NCBI GenBank assembly: GCA_022605955.1
Contig: JAKCOZ010000022.1
Span: 2,790,001 to 2,854,000 of the forward strand
Reading direction: 5' to 3'
From: Rallus limicola
Taxonomy: Eukaryota > Chordata > Aves > Gruiformes > Rallidae
DNA length: 64,000 nucleotides
Shown here: positions 21,791 to 33,090 of the stretch, piece after piece
How positions within the stretch are numbered: the stretch's first letter is position 1
Layout: every line of letters starts with the position of its first letter
Notes under the pieces: model-generated
The model's input: only the letters and a program-made list of their open reading frames with translations
Databases searched by the model: none
What the model was told of the DNA's origin: nothing
Translations under genes and position numbers: made by a program

Positions 21791-24664
21791 TTGCTTTGCC
21801 TGTTCAATCTACATATTAAGCTCCCCAATGACTAAAGAACCTTTTGTGATTTACAGAATTTTGTAAAACTTGGAGGCTCATATACAAATGGCTTGAGGCA
21901 TCACAGCAGTTTGTCTCAAAATATTGCACTACTGTCCTATTTTGACACCTGCTGCAGTTTTACATTTTCCATCACTGAAGAGGAGTAGCTAATTGCAGTG
22001 TGCTTAACCAGAACCATTCAGAGGATGGTGCAAGAAAAATCAGTTCTTAATCAGCTTCAGAAATACTTCCTAAGTAGTCATTATGTTACATCAGAATTTC
22101 AAATTGTTTTAACAAAAAGAGTATTTATCAACAAGAAGAGGCACATCATTCATAACTCCAATGAGTTGAGCTACTTTGTCAACTTAATTTTGTGGAAGCC
22201 TTTTCAGGGTATGGAAATGTAAATTAAAATTATAGCAGCAAGCAAGCTCTCTGCAGAAAGTTCCTGTCACTGAGGTGACACATGAGCCTCCACAACTCAG
22301 AGGGTTGGTGCTCCTCTCTCATTTCAAAGTGATACAGCAATCATCTGCAATGCCAACATAGAATGAAGCTCCAAAGATGATTAGTCCCAATAGACTAAAG
22401 CTGTTATATTTGGCTGAAAAATACCAGATTTCCTCATACAGTTTTTACAGATATGCACCTCAACAGCTTCCAAAGCTTTTCATTTTTCCAGTCTTTGTTC
22501 CAGTCAGTTTTGAGGCGTGATCAAGAGAATTATGTAAAAAGTCTAGCAATTACAATAAAAGTGGTTGCTGAACTCCCCATGACAGCAGTGAAATGCAGAT
22601 ACTTCCTAATTATTGAGTGGTGCTGAACCCATTCAGGAGATGACACAAATGGCTTAACATTCATCCAAAAACCACTGAAAGGAAAAAATACAACTACATC
22701 TGAGATGGGTGCCAGAAGACAAAACAGAAAACAAAAACCGCCTTAGTTGAGAAGGTAAAAGGGATCAAAATGCAGGTCCTGTTCTGCAAAGATACCCCAT
22801 AACTGCTGAATATATTGTATCAGTCATGTTCAAAAATAACTACTTTTTCTTAAAACAGACACACAGAAACATAGGCAAAGATGAAAGCAGTGAACAACCC
22901 GATGCATTTGGGATCCTCTTTCACAGGATTATATCCACAAGCTGCATGTGAGTGAATGACATATGAGCGACAGGACCTTCAACTCAGCCTCACCCCTCCC
23001 AGCTCAGAAGATTAAACTGTTCTACTCCAGTGAACCTGGGCAGCGAAGAGACTGGCCACAGGCTGTGCCTTGGATTGGAGTCAACCCAGAATCAGCATTT
23101 GAACAGAAATCTCCAACTGCTGCTGTTTTTCCACTCTCTTCAGCATGGAGCAAAGCAGTTCTGGACACCAAGAAGCAAGCAGTGCCTGGCTAATATTAAA
23201 AGACTAAGCAGGTCTTTCTGGAGTATGGGATGAGAGCGACTGTGGGAAAGAGCTACAAGGGAGCAAATATCTAGAATATCATTGAGGAGAGTCAGTAGAG
23301 AAAGAAGTGGTAGAAAAATAATGTTTTTAGACAAGTAAAATGTGGACTGGATCAAACACGCAATAAATTTGACTTGTGATGGTATCTAAACCCACTACAA
23401 AAACCAAACATAGCATTCAGACATCAGCTCCCTCACAATTGCTGGATCCTACCAAGCATAGTAAAGAGAAAATTACCATTAGCAATGTAGCATTATTTTT
23501 AATTGACCCAAAAAGCCAGCTGTCAAAGTGTTTTCAGTCTGCCAAATGAGTTTTTAGGTGTGTGGGAGGACACCTAAGGACTTTAATATGTTTCTTATAA
23601 AGAAAATATCCATTATATTGGAAAATGGAGTGAGAACTTAAACAGATGAGAAAGTGAGGGAAAGCCTCCAGCATATCCTGATAAATCAAGGGCTATGTTC
23701 ACAGGAGTATTACACTGTGTCTATGATCAATTCCCATATCAGCTATATATTAAAAACCCCACAAACTTTATGTCTGTGCCACACCCCTACAAACTTAAAC
23801 CAAGAACCTCCAGCAATTATTCTGCCTGTAATATCTTCAGCTAAGAAACTTAGATTGGTTGAGGAGTCAGTGGGAAGGGTCAAAATCCACTGATAACTAA
23901 AATGAAACTATTTCTTGCAGAGGCAATTGAAGAACTGGCAGTACCCTGTGACATCAGAGGGTTTTGGCACCGCAGGGTTTATTTTTGAGAGCATAACATA
24001 TTCCAAGAAATGTTCTCGGAATGATGGGATCATCATCACTTTTATCTCAAGAGCATTTAGCCTCTTCTTGTAAAAGAAGTTAATTAATTCATTGATGGCT
24101 GCATCCTCACCCAACATTAACTAACTCTCCCAGCAACTTAAGGCAGAGGTCTGAAATGCTTCTGGAAGAGAACTTGTGCTTTCATTTCAACCAAGACACA
24201 TATTTATGCCATACACAGGAAATACCTATATGGGCATATTTCTCCACAGTCACTGCCTTTTGAAATTCATTCACATTTTGGAAAAAGGCCAGATATCATA
24301 CAGTCTTTACAAGGTTGTTTTAAAAGCTAGATCAGTTCCTTGATCAGGTTCACGGCACAGCCATACAAACATTGTGCTGGCACAACAGATGTCTGGGGGA
24401 AGGTGAGGAAACAGGCATGCTTCACGTTGTATTGCTATCAAAACCAACTTACCGTGAAGCCATAGCCTCCCTGTACAGGCAATACACAAATAAATGCAAG
24501 ATGAAACAACATGAAAAATTTACAACACGCTACAGGCACAAAGAATCAACCCAAAACTTCATTAATACCTTCCACTTCCTGCAAAGAGTCTGTATTGCTC
24601 AAACAGCAAACTGGCAGTTAAGAAGATTCCAAATATTAACTTAAATGTAAAGAGGCTACACTAC
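21791..24664. other. Noncoding DNA, about 2.9 kb
   Basis: No gene or transposon recognised. A somewhat GC-richer piece lies at 22960-23190 with an open frame of 76 codons that has no known motif. The minus-strand frame at 23908-24117 (69 codons) was considered and not accepted. Confidence 0.5.
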
Positions 24665-24691
24665 AAAAAAGAAAAAAAAAAAAAAAAAAAA
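24665..24691. repeat. Poly-A tract (A6 G A20)
   Basis: Six A, one G, then twenty A, followed by a purine-rich AGAAGAGGGGAAGGG. No retrotransposed gene or element boundary could be recognised upstream, so its origin is unknown. Confidence 0.92.
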
Positions 24692-26338
24692 GAAGAGGGG
24701 AAGGGAGTGTCCAAATGCTATCCTATCATTACAGTCAAGACAAAAAGCACTGCCTTGGGCATGATAACAAAAATTTTGACAACACTACATATAAGAAGTG
24801 ATCTGACTACCAATCTATTATATAACGCTGATATTAAGAAGGGTTCCTTCTAGCCTAAGATTGGACCAAAGAATGTGCTATTTCTGTTTTGCAAAAGACC
24901 TGCCTCACTAAGCCTGGAAAAGGCCACTGGTACCTAGCAGGCTTTTTCTGGCAGACAGTCCTCTCTTGAATGTCTTCCTACTGGGACCACATCCCATACT
25001 TTGGAAGGAGACAAACCTGGGTTCTCACATTTCCGGTGGAATATCTATCTCTGTCCACCCATCACACTGGTAAAAATCTTCAAATAATTTATCACTCTGA
25101 GTTAAAAACTTGCCTGTGTTCTGCAAATTTAATCTCAAATACCTTTCCTCCCAAATCTTTGTTACTCAGCTGAAGAGAAGGCTCTTTTGTCCATTTAATT
25201 ACATACTGTGGTCAAGATACCAACTCACTTTATCTTTGCAAAGATAATAATATATTTTAATTTCTTACTGAAGCAATGTTTCCAAAGTCTTGCCATGGTT
25301 CTTAAGGGAGTGATAGATGTTGGCTGGTTGCTCTTTCCCCCAACAGGTTTCCTCATTAAAGTCACCAGAGCTAGACAGCTCTTGCAGCAGTTACTCTTGG
25401 CCAGTAACATCTTTGCTATGCCTACTCAGAACCCCCCACCAGTAAAAAGATCTTGTTCTCTCACCCATGATATTGGAGTTTCTGGTGGATAATCAGCAAG
25501 TGTAAACTGTCTTAAGTTCCACCATACTGAATGTGTGCCCATAATTACATTCTAGATGTCATCCCAGGCCTGCCAGTAGTACATCTGCTGAACACAGATT
25601 TCCATTTGAAATGACAATTTGTTATGGACATCTGGTAGGATACCCATGTCTTTAGTCAACTGAATGTATGACTGCTGGATGCTGTGTAACCTTCCTCAAA
25701 AGCTGATCAAGCATAAACAAATTAAAGGCCTTGCAGAATAAATTTCATCAATATCATTACTTTTAATCTTGTTTTAATTTAAAAGTAACTTTTTTTTCAG
25801 TTTAATTGACATTAATTATGTCTCTTTCCTAATCTATTAAGTCACGTATGAGGTATTCCACTATTTTACCTGGAACTAGTGCAAGATCAAGACAAGAAAT
25901 CCCCAAGTCATTCTCTTTGCCCTCTCTTGTACATATTTAGTTCTCCACAATTTATTTAAAAACCCCAAACAAACAAATCTCAGCTTTAACACTACAGAGA
26001 ACTCCTTGTCCACCTCTTATCAATCAGAGATGTGGAGCTAATGATTTTTAACTAGTTTTTTTAGTAAGAGTTATGCAGTATGTGAAAAGCTGTTGCTAAG
26101 TATTTCACTATAGTTATATGAATGAGTTTACCTGATGATTTTTCAAAATCAGGGCAAGAATTTCAGAATACTTCTGCCATTTCTCATAAAGCCTGCCTGT
26201 CCCAAGAGGAGCATCCCTAAAGTACTACAATTCTAATCAATCTAATTATTTTGGTTATACTGATAATGGCTGATAGAAGACATAAAGTTTTATCAGTCTT
26301 CTGTGCATCTACTCAAAATGTAGGGCTAACCACAGCAT
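24692..26338. other. Noncoding DNA
   Basis: No gene, RNA gene or repeat recognised. The open frames are below 95 codons and lack motifs. Confidence 0.5.
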
Positions 26339-26343
26339 ATAAT
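26339..26343. repeat. Target-site duplication, left copy (ATAAT)
   Basis: It is identical to 26766-26770 on the other side of the LTR. Five-base duplications are made by several retroviral integrase groups, including ERVL-like and ERVK-like lineages. Confidence 0.9.
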
Positions 26344-26765
26344 TGTGGTGGTTTAGCCCCAACCAGTGGCTGAGCACCACAGGCCACTCACCCTCAAAGA
26401 AGAGACAAAGCCTCCATGGGTTAGGATAAAGACAGTTTACTGACAAAATCATCATGAACATAGAACAACAACAGCCAATTACAGTCACAGGTGGTGATAA
26501 CACAGAGTACCTTACCGACCTGATGATCACAGAGCACCTCACCAACCTGAGTGTGATGATCACAGAGCACTGCACAATACAAGGACTGACCGGACACCCC
26601 AGCCACATTCAACCTGCCCTGGAGGCACCCAGGAGCACCACCTCCCCAACTGACTCATTTTATGGGGGAGTGATGTCAGGTGGTGTGGAAACAGCCCAGG
26701 CTAACTCAGCTCACCTGGGCTGGCTGCTTGGGGAGGTGGACTCTGGCCTGGCCAGAACCAGGACA
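26344..26765 (-). mobile_element. Solo LTR of an endogenous retrovirus, with 5-bp target duplication
   Basis: A 422-base LTR read on the minus strand, starting TGTCCTGGTTCTGG (plus-strand end at 26765) and ending CCACCACA (26344). It therefore has the TG...CA ends of retroviral LTRs. ATAAT occurs directly before (26339-26343) and directly after (26766-26770), a perfect 5-bp target-site duplication. On the sense strand there is TGACATCA (26671-26678), then a TATA-like CATAAAA (26658-26664), and further on AGTAAAC near 26434, where related LTRs have their polyadenylation signal. No internal retroviral sequence remains, so this is a solo LTR left by recombination. A 29-bp repeat lies inside it. 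Confidence 0.92.
26494..26580. repeat. Three diverged 29-bp tandem units inside the LTR
   Basis: The units start at 26494, 26521 and 26552. Each carries GTGAT(G)AT(C)ACACAGAG-type sequence followed by ACCT or CACT. The second and third share the exact word TGATGATCACAGAGCAC. The block lies downstream of the TATA-like box on the sense strand, in the probable R region. Confidence 0.75.
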
Positions 26766-26770
26766 ATAAT
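26766..26770. repeat. Target-site duplication, right copy (ATAAT)
   Basis: It is identical to 26339-26343. An intact duplication means both LTR edges are original. Confidence 0.9.
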
Positions 26771-29700
26771 CACCACAAATACAAGGTTCTGTGGATAAAA
26801 ACTGTAGAAAAGCATCTGTTTTCTTGCTGTCAACGTGCCACAGATTACAGGGTGCAGGTCAGGGAATGGTTTAGCCACTAGGGATTTTCCCAGCATGAAA
26901 ACATGTTGCTGACACAACCCATTCCCTCAAAAGTATATATATGTCATGGTAAATATACTGATAATCAGCTATGGCTTAAAATGGCTTATTGCTTATAGAC
27001 AGCCTGCTGACTGGAAGAGAAAAAAAAAATATTCTGGAGGGGAACAAAGAAACAGAGCCCACTTACCCAGCCTGCCTGCAATGACAAGCAATTTCAAAAA
27101 ATAAATCTACAGAGGCATTGGCTGAAGGAAAATGTTCAGCACAAATTACTTACTCCTTAATCTAAAATATAAAGTGTTACACTGTTGTTTGCATTTCTGG
27201 AATGCTTAAAATGCCCAAACTTGAAAGACAGAGAGGAAATATGGATGAATCTCTTGGAAGCAAAGTCCTCCAAGTTATTCCCTTTATCCAGAAGCAACTG
27301 ATTGCTCTCAATACATGCACTGGTCATAAAATAAAGTAAGGATTTTCACTTATAAAACTTAGCTGTACTTTACATACAGCAACAGTCCCCATGACAGCAA
27401 CAATCCTACCTCCTATGTAAACTATTTCACTTCAGGGTTATTTTTATGTATTTAGGTAAGATTTTTGGTCTGTCAAATAGCAGGAAACTTGCATTACTCT
27501 GCTTTGCTTCAGGTGCTAGTTATATATAATTGGACTTTTGATAGATTCAGACAGTGAAAGCATTTTTCTGTTATCAAACTTCATGCCCTTATTTAATTAT
27601 TCTGCACCCTGAAGCATAAAATACATTATTTACACAAAGTGCTTTTTATTCTCTATTGATAATTTCCTGATTGTACTGACTGACTAGAGCTTTATACCAT
27701 AAAAGCTTCTGGTTTTAACTTTTTATCTGTGTTTCTGCAAAAATATGTAAATTATAATTAGTCACTAAGAGAATAAACATCACGTGTTTGATTCCTAATG
27801 ACAGAAGAATTTTAAAATATTCCATACTTTTCTAACTCTAATTACTACAGCAATGGAAAGAGTAATCAAGATCAGCCATGGAAGGCATAGGAACAAACAC
27901 AAGAGAGTCCCTGCCTGGATGACTTATTCAAGGAGGAACAGGTTATTTTTTTAAGTTATTTTACCCACCTGACACAATAGTTGGGGTCTCCCTTGTTTGT
28001 ATGGCATTGCACTGTGCAGATATAGCCAGTCTAGACTAACAAAATAGATACTGAAAACATAGTTTCCTCATCCCATCAAAAATAAAAAGGGAAGAAAAAA
28101 TCCTAATTTAAAATTGGGATGAAAAACTACTGTCAAATTAGGACATTTATACAGACATGTATAAAGTTTATTTCCATAATTGTCACATTCTGAGTTTAGC
28201 CTTTTTCAGATAACTAACAGTCACAGAAGTTATTTAAACTGAGCAATATTTATATACAAAGTGCACACACAGTCTGTCTCGGTATTTCTGAAACTTTCAT
28301 AATTGCCTTCAGAAACAAAGCGGTGTCCACTGCCTGAGCTCACAATATTTCCACCCATCAGCACAGAGACCAACTCTGCCATTTGTTGTGCAATTGTTTG
28401 AGGGTGGAAAGTCGGGAGAAACTGCTACCATTTCCCTTCTTTATATGTTTTTTTGTAGTCTCTACCTACAGCTGCCATACTTCTTTTGTTACTGCTTTGT
28501 CATCTATGAGAGAGTTTCATCTTGAGCACAAATAACTTCTTTACTTTGCCCCAAGAGATATTAACTTTTGAGCCAGTATATAACTAGAAACAGGAAACCT
28601 ACTTCTTCAGAAGTGTCTTTAATTTCAATCCTGTGTTTCTCTTCCTCCTATCCTTTCAGCAACTCTGCCCATTAATAAAGTCTTGATATAGTACATGAAG
28701 GGTTTAATCTTTCATGATTACAGGAGTTGTGAGCGATTCATTCAGACCTGACCTGAGGATTCTAGCTGGTAGTGTTTTGTGCACCAAGAACATAAACCCA
28801 TTACTGTGGTGTCTGGGTTTTCCATCCTCAGCTACGGATGAAATTCCCCCAAACAAAAAGCAGCACTTTTTCTTCTTATCAAAGAAAAACCCCTAATGCC
28901 AAACCCCCTAGTTCTAACAAATCATCTTGGTGTGGAATATGGCACAGTTCCTGTACAGCAGCCTGTAAGCCACGTTCTGCTATTTACACACTTAAATTTC
29001 TCTAGAAAAATTGATAGAAATTTCTTTACCAAAACACTTTGGCTACATACTGTAATAAAAGATACCTGTAAGTGTTACTGTAGTTAAAGCGCCTTGGAGA
29101 TGCTGAAAAGGTTGCATTGTGGCCAGCATGCAGTATACAATCATCAGACACTGACTTTGAAACTTCTTAATAAATAAAAGAATAACAGTACTGAGAGAAA
29201 TCACATCTAAACTCACTCAAGCCTACAATCTAAAAAAACAAACCAAAACTACAAAAAACCCAGAAAACTCAAATGACAAACCAAAAGCATGAAACAACCC
29301 CCCCTGCCTTTTACTCAACTTGTTAACTATTAACAAGTTCTTACAAAAAATCCCTACAACCTTAACACCCTGAGGAGACTTCCCCTCTGGCTATAAATAC
29401 AGATGAAGACCAGACATTATTTCTTAGACAAATTCTCAGAATGAGCCTTTTATGTTCATTTCACACTTTCCTCCTTTCTGCTGTGTCCTTTTTGCCCTAG
29501 AACATGCCCCACTCACAGGCACCAATCTTCTCACAATGGCAGGTGATGAAGAGATGGTTGCTTTCACAGTACTATGTGAGTGGGGGCTAGAACGAGCACA
29601 TCAGCTGATGGTCTTTAGGCTCCACTCAGATCTCTGATCCACAACAGCAGGAAACGTACAGAACCATGCCTGAGAGAAAACTGGCGATTAAAACAGATTT

Positions 29701-30139
29701 CCATCCTTGCCACTCAGCATCTTCAGTTAGCAAATACTGTTCACTTCATTTAAATTTGATAAGAATATTTCTGGGCATTCACTATCCTTATTTATTGCTT
29801 GTCTCTCCCTACCAGCAAATGCCAGCTTATTTATAGTGAGACCCTGATAAAATCTGTGCAACACCTGTCATGCTGGAGTCTTCTCCAACTGCGTCTGAGT
29901 ACAAGAGTCTGATGTGACTTGATATTATACAAATCTCACTCTACTTTGCTACTAAAACTGCCATGCTGGTTAGAGAATTGCCCAGCCAACAACAAAGACT
30001 GCTTGAAATTGGTAGTTCCCTGAAGAGCCACATTTTTAAACCATTCTGTACTTCATGCTGGACAGCTCTTTACAGCAGCCGCCATTGGATGTGACAGGAG
30101 CAGCACTCAGCATCCCCCTGTTACACAGGCTTCCCCTTT
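26771..30139. other. AT-rich noncoding DNA, about 3.4 kb
   Basis: No gene or transposon recognised. The part from about 27540 to 27800 is repeat-free and rich in TTTAATTATT, ATTATAATTAGTCAC and GTAAATTATAATTA words and may be a conserved noncoding element, with weak support. An A- and C-rich low-complexity stretch lies at about 29230-29315. Confidence 0.5.
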
Positions 30140-30190
30140 AATAAAGCTCAGCCATACCAGTGTACCAATAAAGCTCAGTATACCAGGCCT
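30140..30190. repeat. 27-bp tandem duplication with AATAAA words
   Basis: AATAAAGCTCAG occurs at 30140-30151 and again at 30167-30178, and the following bases (CATACCAG and TATACCAG) also match, giving a period of 27. Both units carry an AATAAA polyadenylation-type word on the plus strand. No transcript end or LTR could be established around it. Confidence 0.75.
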
Positions 30191-32689
30191 GCAGCATATT
30201 CACCTGGTGCCACACTACTAGGTTCATTTATAACAACTGTGTTATGTCTGCAAACACCCAAATATTCAAGAGTTTTACAGAAATGCAAATAATGGCCTTT
30301 AGACTTAAAAAAAATGATGCATTTTTCAGCAAAGAATGAAAGAAAGGAAGCACAGCAGTGAACTTAAGGTAATTTCTTTCAGCATTGTACATAAAACCAC
30401 AAATGGAATGAAAACAACTCCTAAGAGTCTGGGAGGAAAAGATTCATCTGAAGAACAGAGGGCTGAAATAAATGACTACTACAGTCTTAAAAACTTTCAT
30501 CCTCACAACAGTAATGGGAGCCCAGCACTGCTCATTTTCCACATACTGATCTGACTCCTGGAGTAAGCATCTACTTTGCAGTATTTACATTATTTGTAAT
30601 AACTCGGGGTTTCTTTTTCCTACACTCGTGAGTTTTCTCTTCATATCCCTGTTCCCCGGGAGAAATATAATTTAGAGAGAGGATTTCAAACAATTGAAGC
30701 AAAATGCTAAGATAGTAAGACGATCAGAAAAGAGACTAAGGCTAAAAGAGAAAAACACTTTACTGGGTAAAACTACCTGTGACTCATCAGGTCTGTTTCT
30801 TCTCCCAGTTTCCCATCCCATTAATAACTGCAAATTAACAGCTTCTACATAAATTACTTCCAAGAGGCGGATTGCCTCATTCTTTCCTGCTGAGATCTAC
30901 AGCTAGAAATGTATCGGATACCAGTGATTGCTGTGCACCAAGGACAACCAGCAATCCTGGCAGCTGCCAGGCCAAGGGGTAGGTAACCAGGGCTGGAGCT
31001 CAGGAGAAGGTTTTGCTGCCCTGCCAGCCAGGTCGTGCTTTCTCAGAACCAAAGAGACTTCATGAACTTTTGTACAATTCAGCTCTTGCAAAACAGAAAT
31101 GGACATGCTGTTCAGGTGTTCTCAGAAGCACAGGGGAAGAGGTTCAAGATGAACAGCAGCACCACAACAGGCAAAGATTACAGCTGTTTTTTCACTGTGA
31201 TTCCTCCAATTTAGGCCCCAAACTCTTGTGTAAATTATAATCTGAGAATGCTGAAGAGTAGGGCATATTCCTCTAAGACTTCGAGTGTGTGGGATTTTTT
31301 AATTGTTATTATTTCTTTTCTCAAAAGAAGGCAATGCCAAGATCTTTGGGTTTTTATAGTCACAATTATCATTATGGTCACATGACGTTTCAGTTCTCAT
31401 TTTCATCAGGCAATTCTGTGACAGGGCTAAAATAAGAGACACACCAATCCAACCAAAAATACCTACTGAGCATAAACATACCAAATTACTTTGTTAGTGC
31501 TACAAACCATTCCTGAGTATTTAATAAAGCTTTTTAAGAAAAAAAGGCACCCTAGGACTAATGTCTTCATTCAAAATTCATAAGCTCTATTAATCTATCA
31601 AGTATGTATTTTTATTGGCTCTTACATAGGTCTCTCAAGGCAAGGGTATTTTAAAGCTAATGAAATAGAAACCACCACACTGACTGTACTCAGTGCTCAG
31701 CTGAGGATACAGCGTCCACACATAGTTACTGAGCCTCTTCCATTAACACACTACGAAACTTTCCCAAATTACATGTAAATACACCAAGTGATATGAATTA
31801 ACAGATCTGCAGGTATTCCTTGATTTGCATGCATCTACCTATTAAAAATACAACACTACTCATCTAGCTAATGGCCAGAAAAAGGTTTCCAATATTTAAA
31901 CCACATTTCCTCAAATATGCACAGTTTTTTAAAAGTAAATCTAAAAATGGCATTCCAGGGCTGACATGTCATAAGAGATTTCTGCTCTGTGTGTAAGTTT
32001 ATCTGAACTTCTGACCAAAACCCCAGCATCAGTTCAGGAAGCTGAGGAGACAGTATTGTCAAACACTTTCTCAGGAAGAGGAATTGAACAAGTGAACTAT
32101 TGAAGAAACCTTGTTAATAGTACCTGCATAAAAGCCCCCAAAACATAACTTGCATATTAAAGAGATGGAATAGCTATTGGCCATTATGTATGAAGAATAT
32201 AAAAGTAGATATTTATTATTCTATAGATGAGGATGGGGAAACCTCCAGTGTTTTTAATAGTCACAGCTGGAATTCAAGTTAGTTTCTTCAGTTTGGGAAA
32301 TCCGTGTCAATGGATTGCCTTCCCAGGGCAAGCTCACATGACCTGATGAACACCTTATTTTCTTAGCTTCATTCTAGGAGAACATATGTAAATGAGCAGG
32401 GGCTCTCTGTTTGGAGTATTATTAGGATTTTGCTCAGCCCAAGCAATAGCACTTCATAGTTGACAGAAAAGCCATCCAAGCACTTAGCAATTTTTTTTCC
32501 TTGAAATCCTGCACCATGTAAAGATTTCAACCACTTTAAGTGTTTAAGCTTCTCCTGTGCTATTAATATTGAAAGCACTTCACATTTTTTCAGTAGATAA
32601 CATCTTTAAAAGAATAAATATATGCCAAATATGCACATATAGCAATTAAAGCTATATTGAACTCACGTAGCTAAAAGCACAAGAAATGT
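30191..32689. other. Noncoding DNA, about 2.5 kb
   Basis: Nothing recognised apart from AT-rich unique sequence. A slightly GC-richer patch at 30940-31040 has no repeat or gene similarity that I can see. Confidence 0.5.
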
Positions 32690-33090
32690 AGAATGCAAAT
32701 AGCATTAGCTCAGCTGCTTTGCACACATAGTTCTATATTCATTTTTTTTCTAGATTAAACATGTGGGTAAACACATTAGTGTTTTGTGACAATTTCACAG
32801 AGAATTTTCACTTAGATTATAAGCAGTGCACCATTTTGCTATGGATTACAGGGCTTCACAAGCAAAAAACCCAATGAGGAGAAATTCTGCCTGTCTGAAA
32901 TCAGTCCTCACATAATCAGACTAAATGTCAAGGCAGTTTTTACTACTTCCAGAAATTCACTGGCTCACTCAGAAGAAGTCACAGTTCCCTAGCTCATATT
33001 ATAGGTGAGACAAAAGTGCTAAACAGCTTACCAAGCAGCATCAGGCTAATTAACATCATATCAGCTCTAATTGGAAGCGATTCAGCAGTC
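32690..33090. promoter_or_regulatory. Candidate conserved noncoding element (inferred)
   Basis: A repeat-free block ending with GGCTAATTAACATCATATCA (from about 33044) and CTAATTGGAAGCGATTCAGC, two homeodomain-type words 20 bases apart. Earlier parts carry GCATTAGCTCAGCTGC and CATAATCAGAC words. There is no open frame of interest. The claim is based on texture and motif density only. Confidence 0.27.

Noticed and set aside
23908..24117. 69-codon minus-strand frame, and a plus-strand exon-like piece starting after TTTCTTGCAG at 23920
   Set aside because: The plus-strand acceptor is good, but the only nearby donor (GTTTAT) is poor and the frame stops just beyond it. The minus frame has no recognisable motif or good splice pair.
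24372..24691. Open frame followed by a poly-A tract, considered as a processed pseudogene
   Set aside because: The translation is not a recognisable protein, there is no AATAAA at the usual distance before the A-run, and no flanking duplication was seen.
24834..24875. GGGTTCCTTCTAGCCTAAGATT, resembling a CR1 3' UTR word
   Set aside because: The match is too short and lacks the neighbouring CR1 words, so chance is likely.
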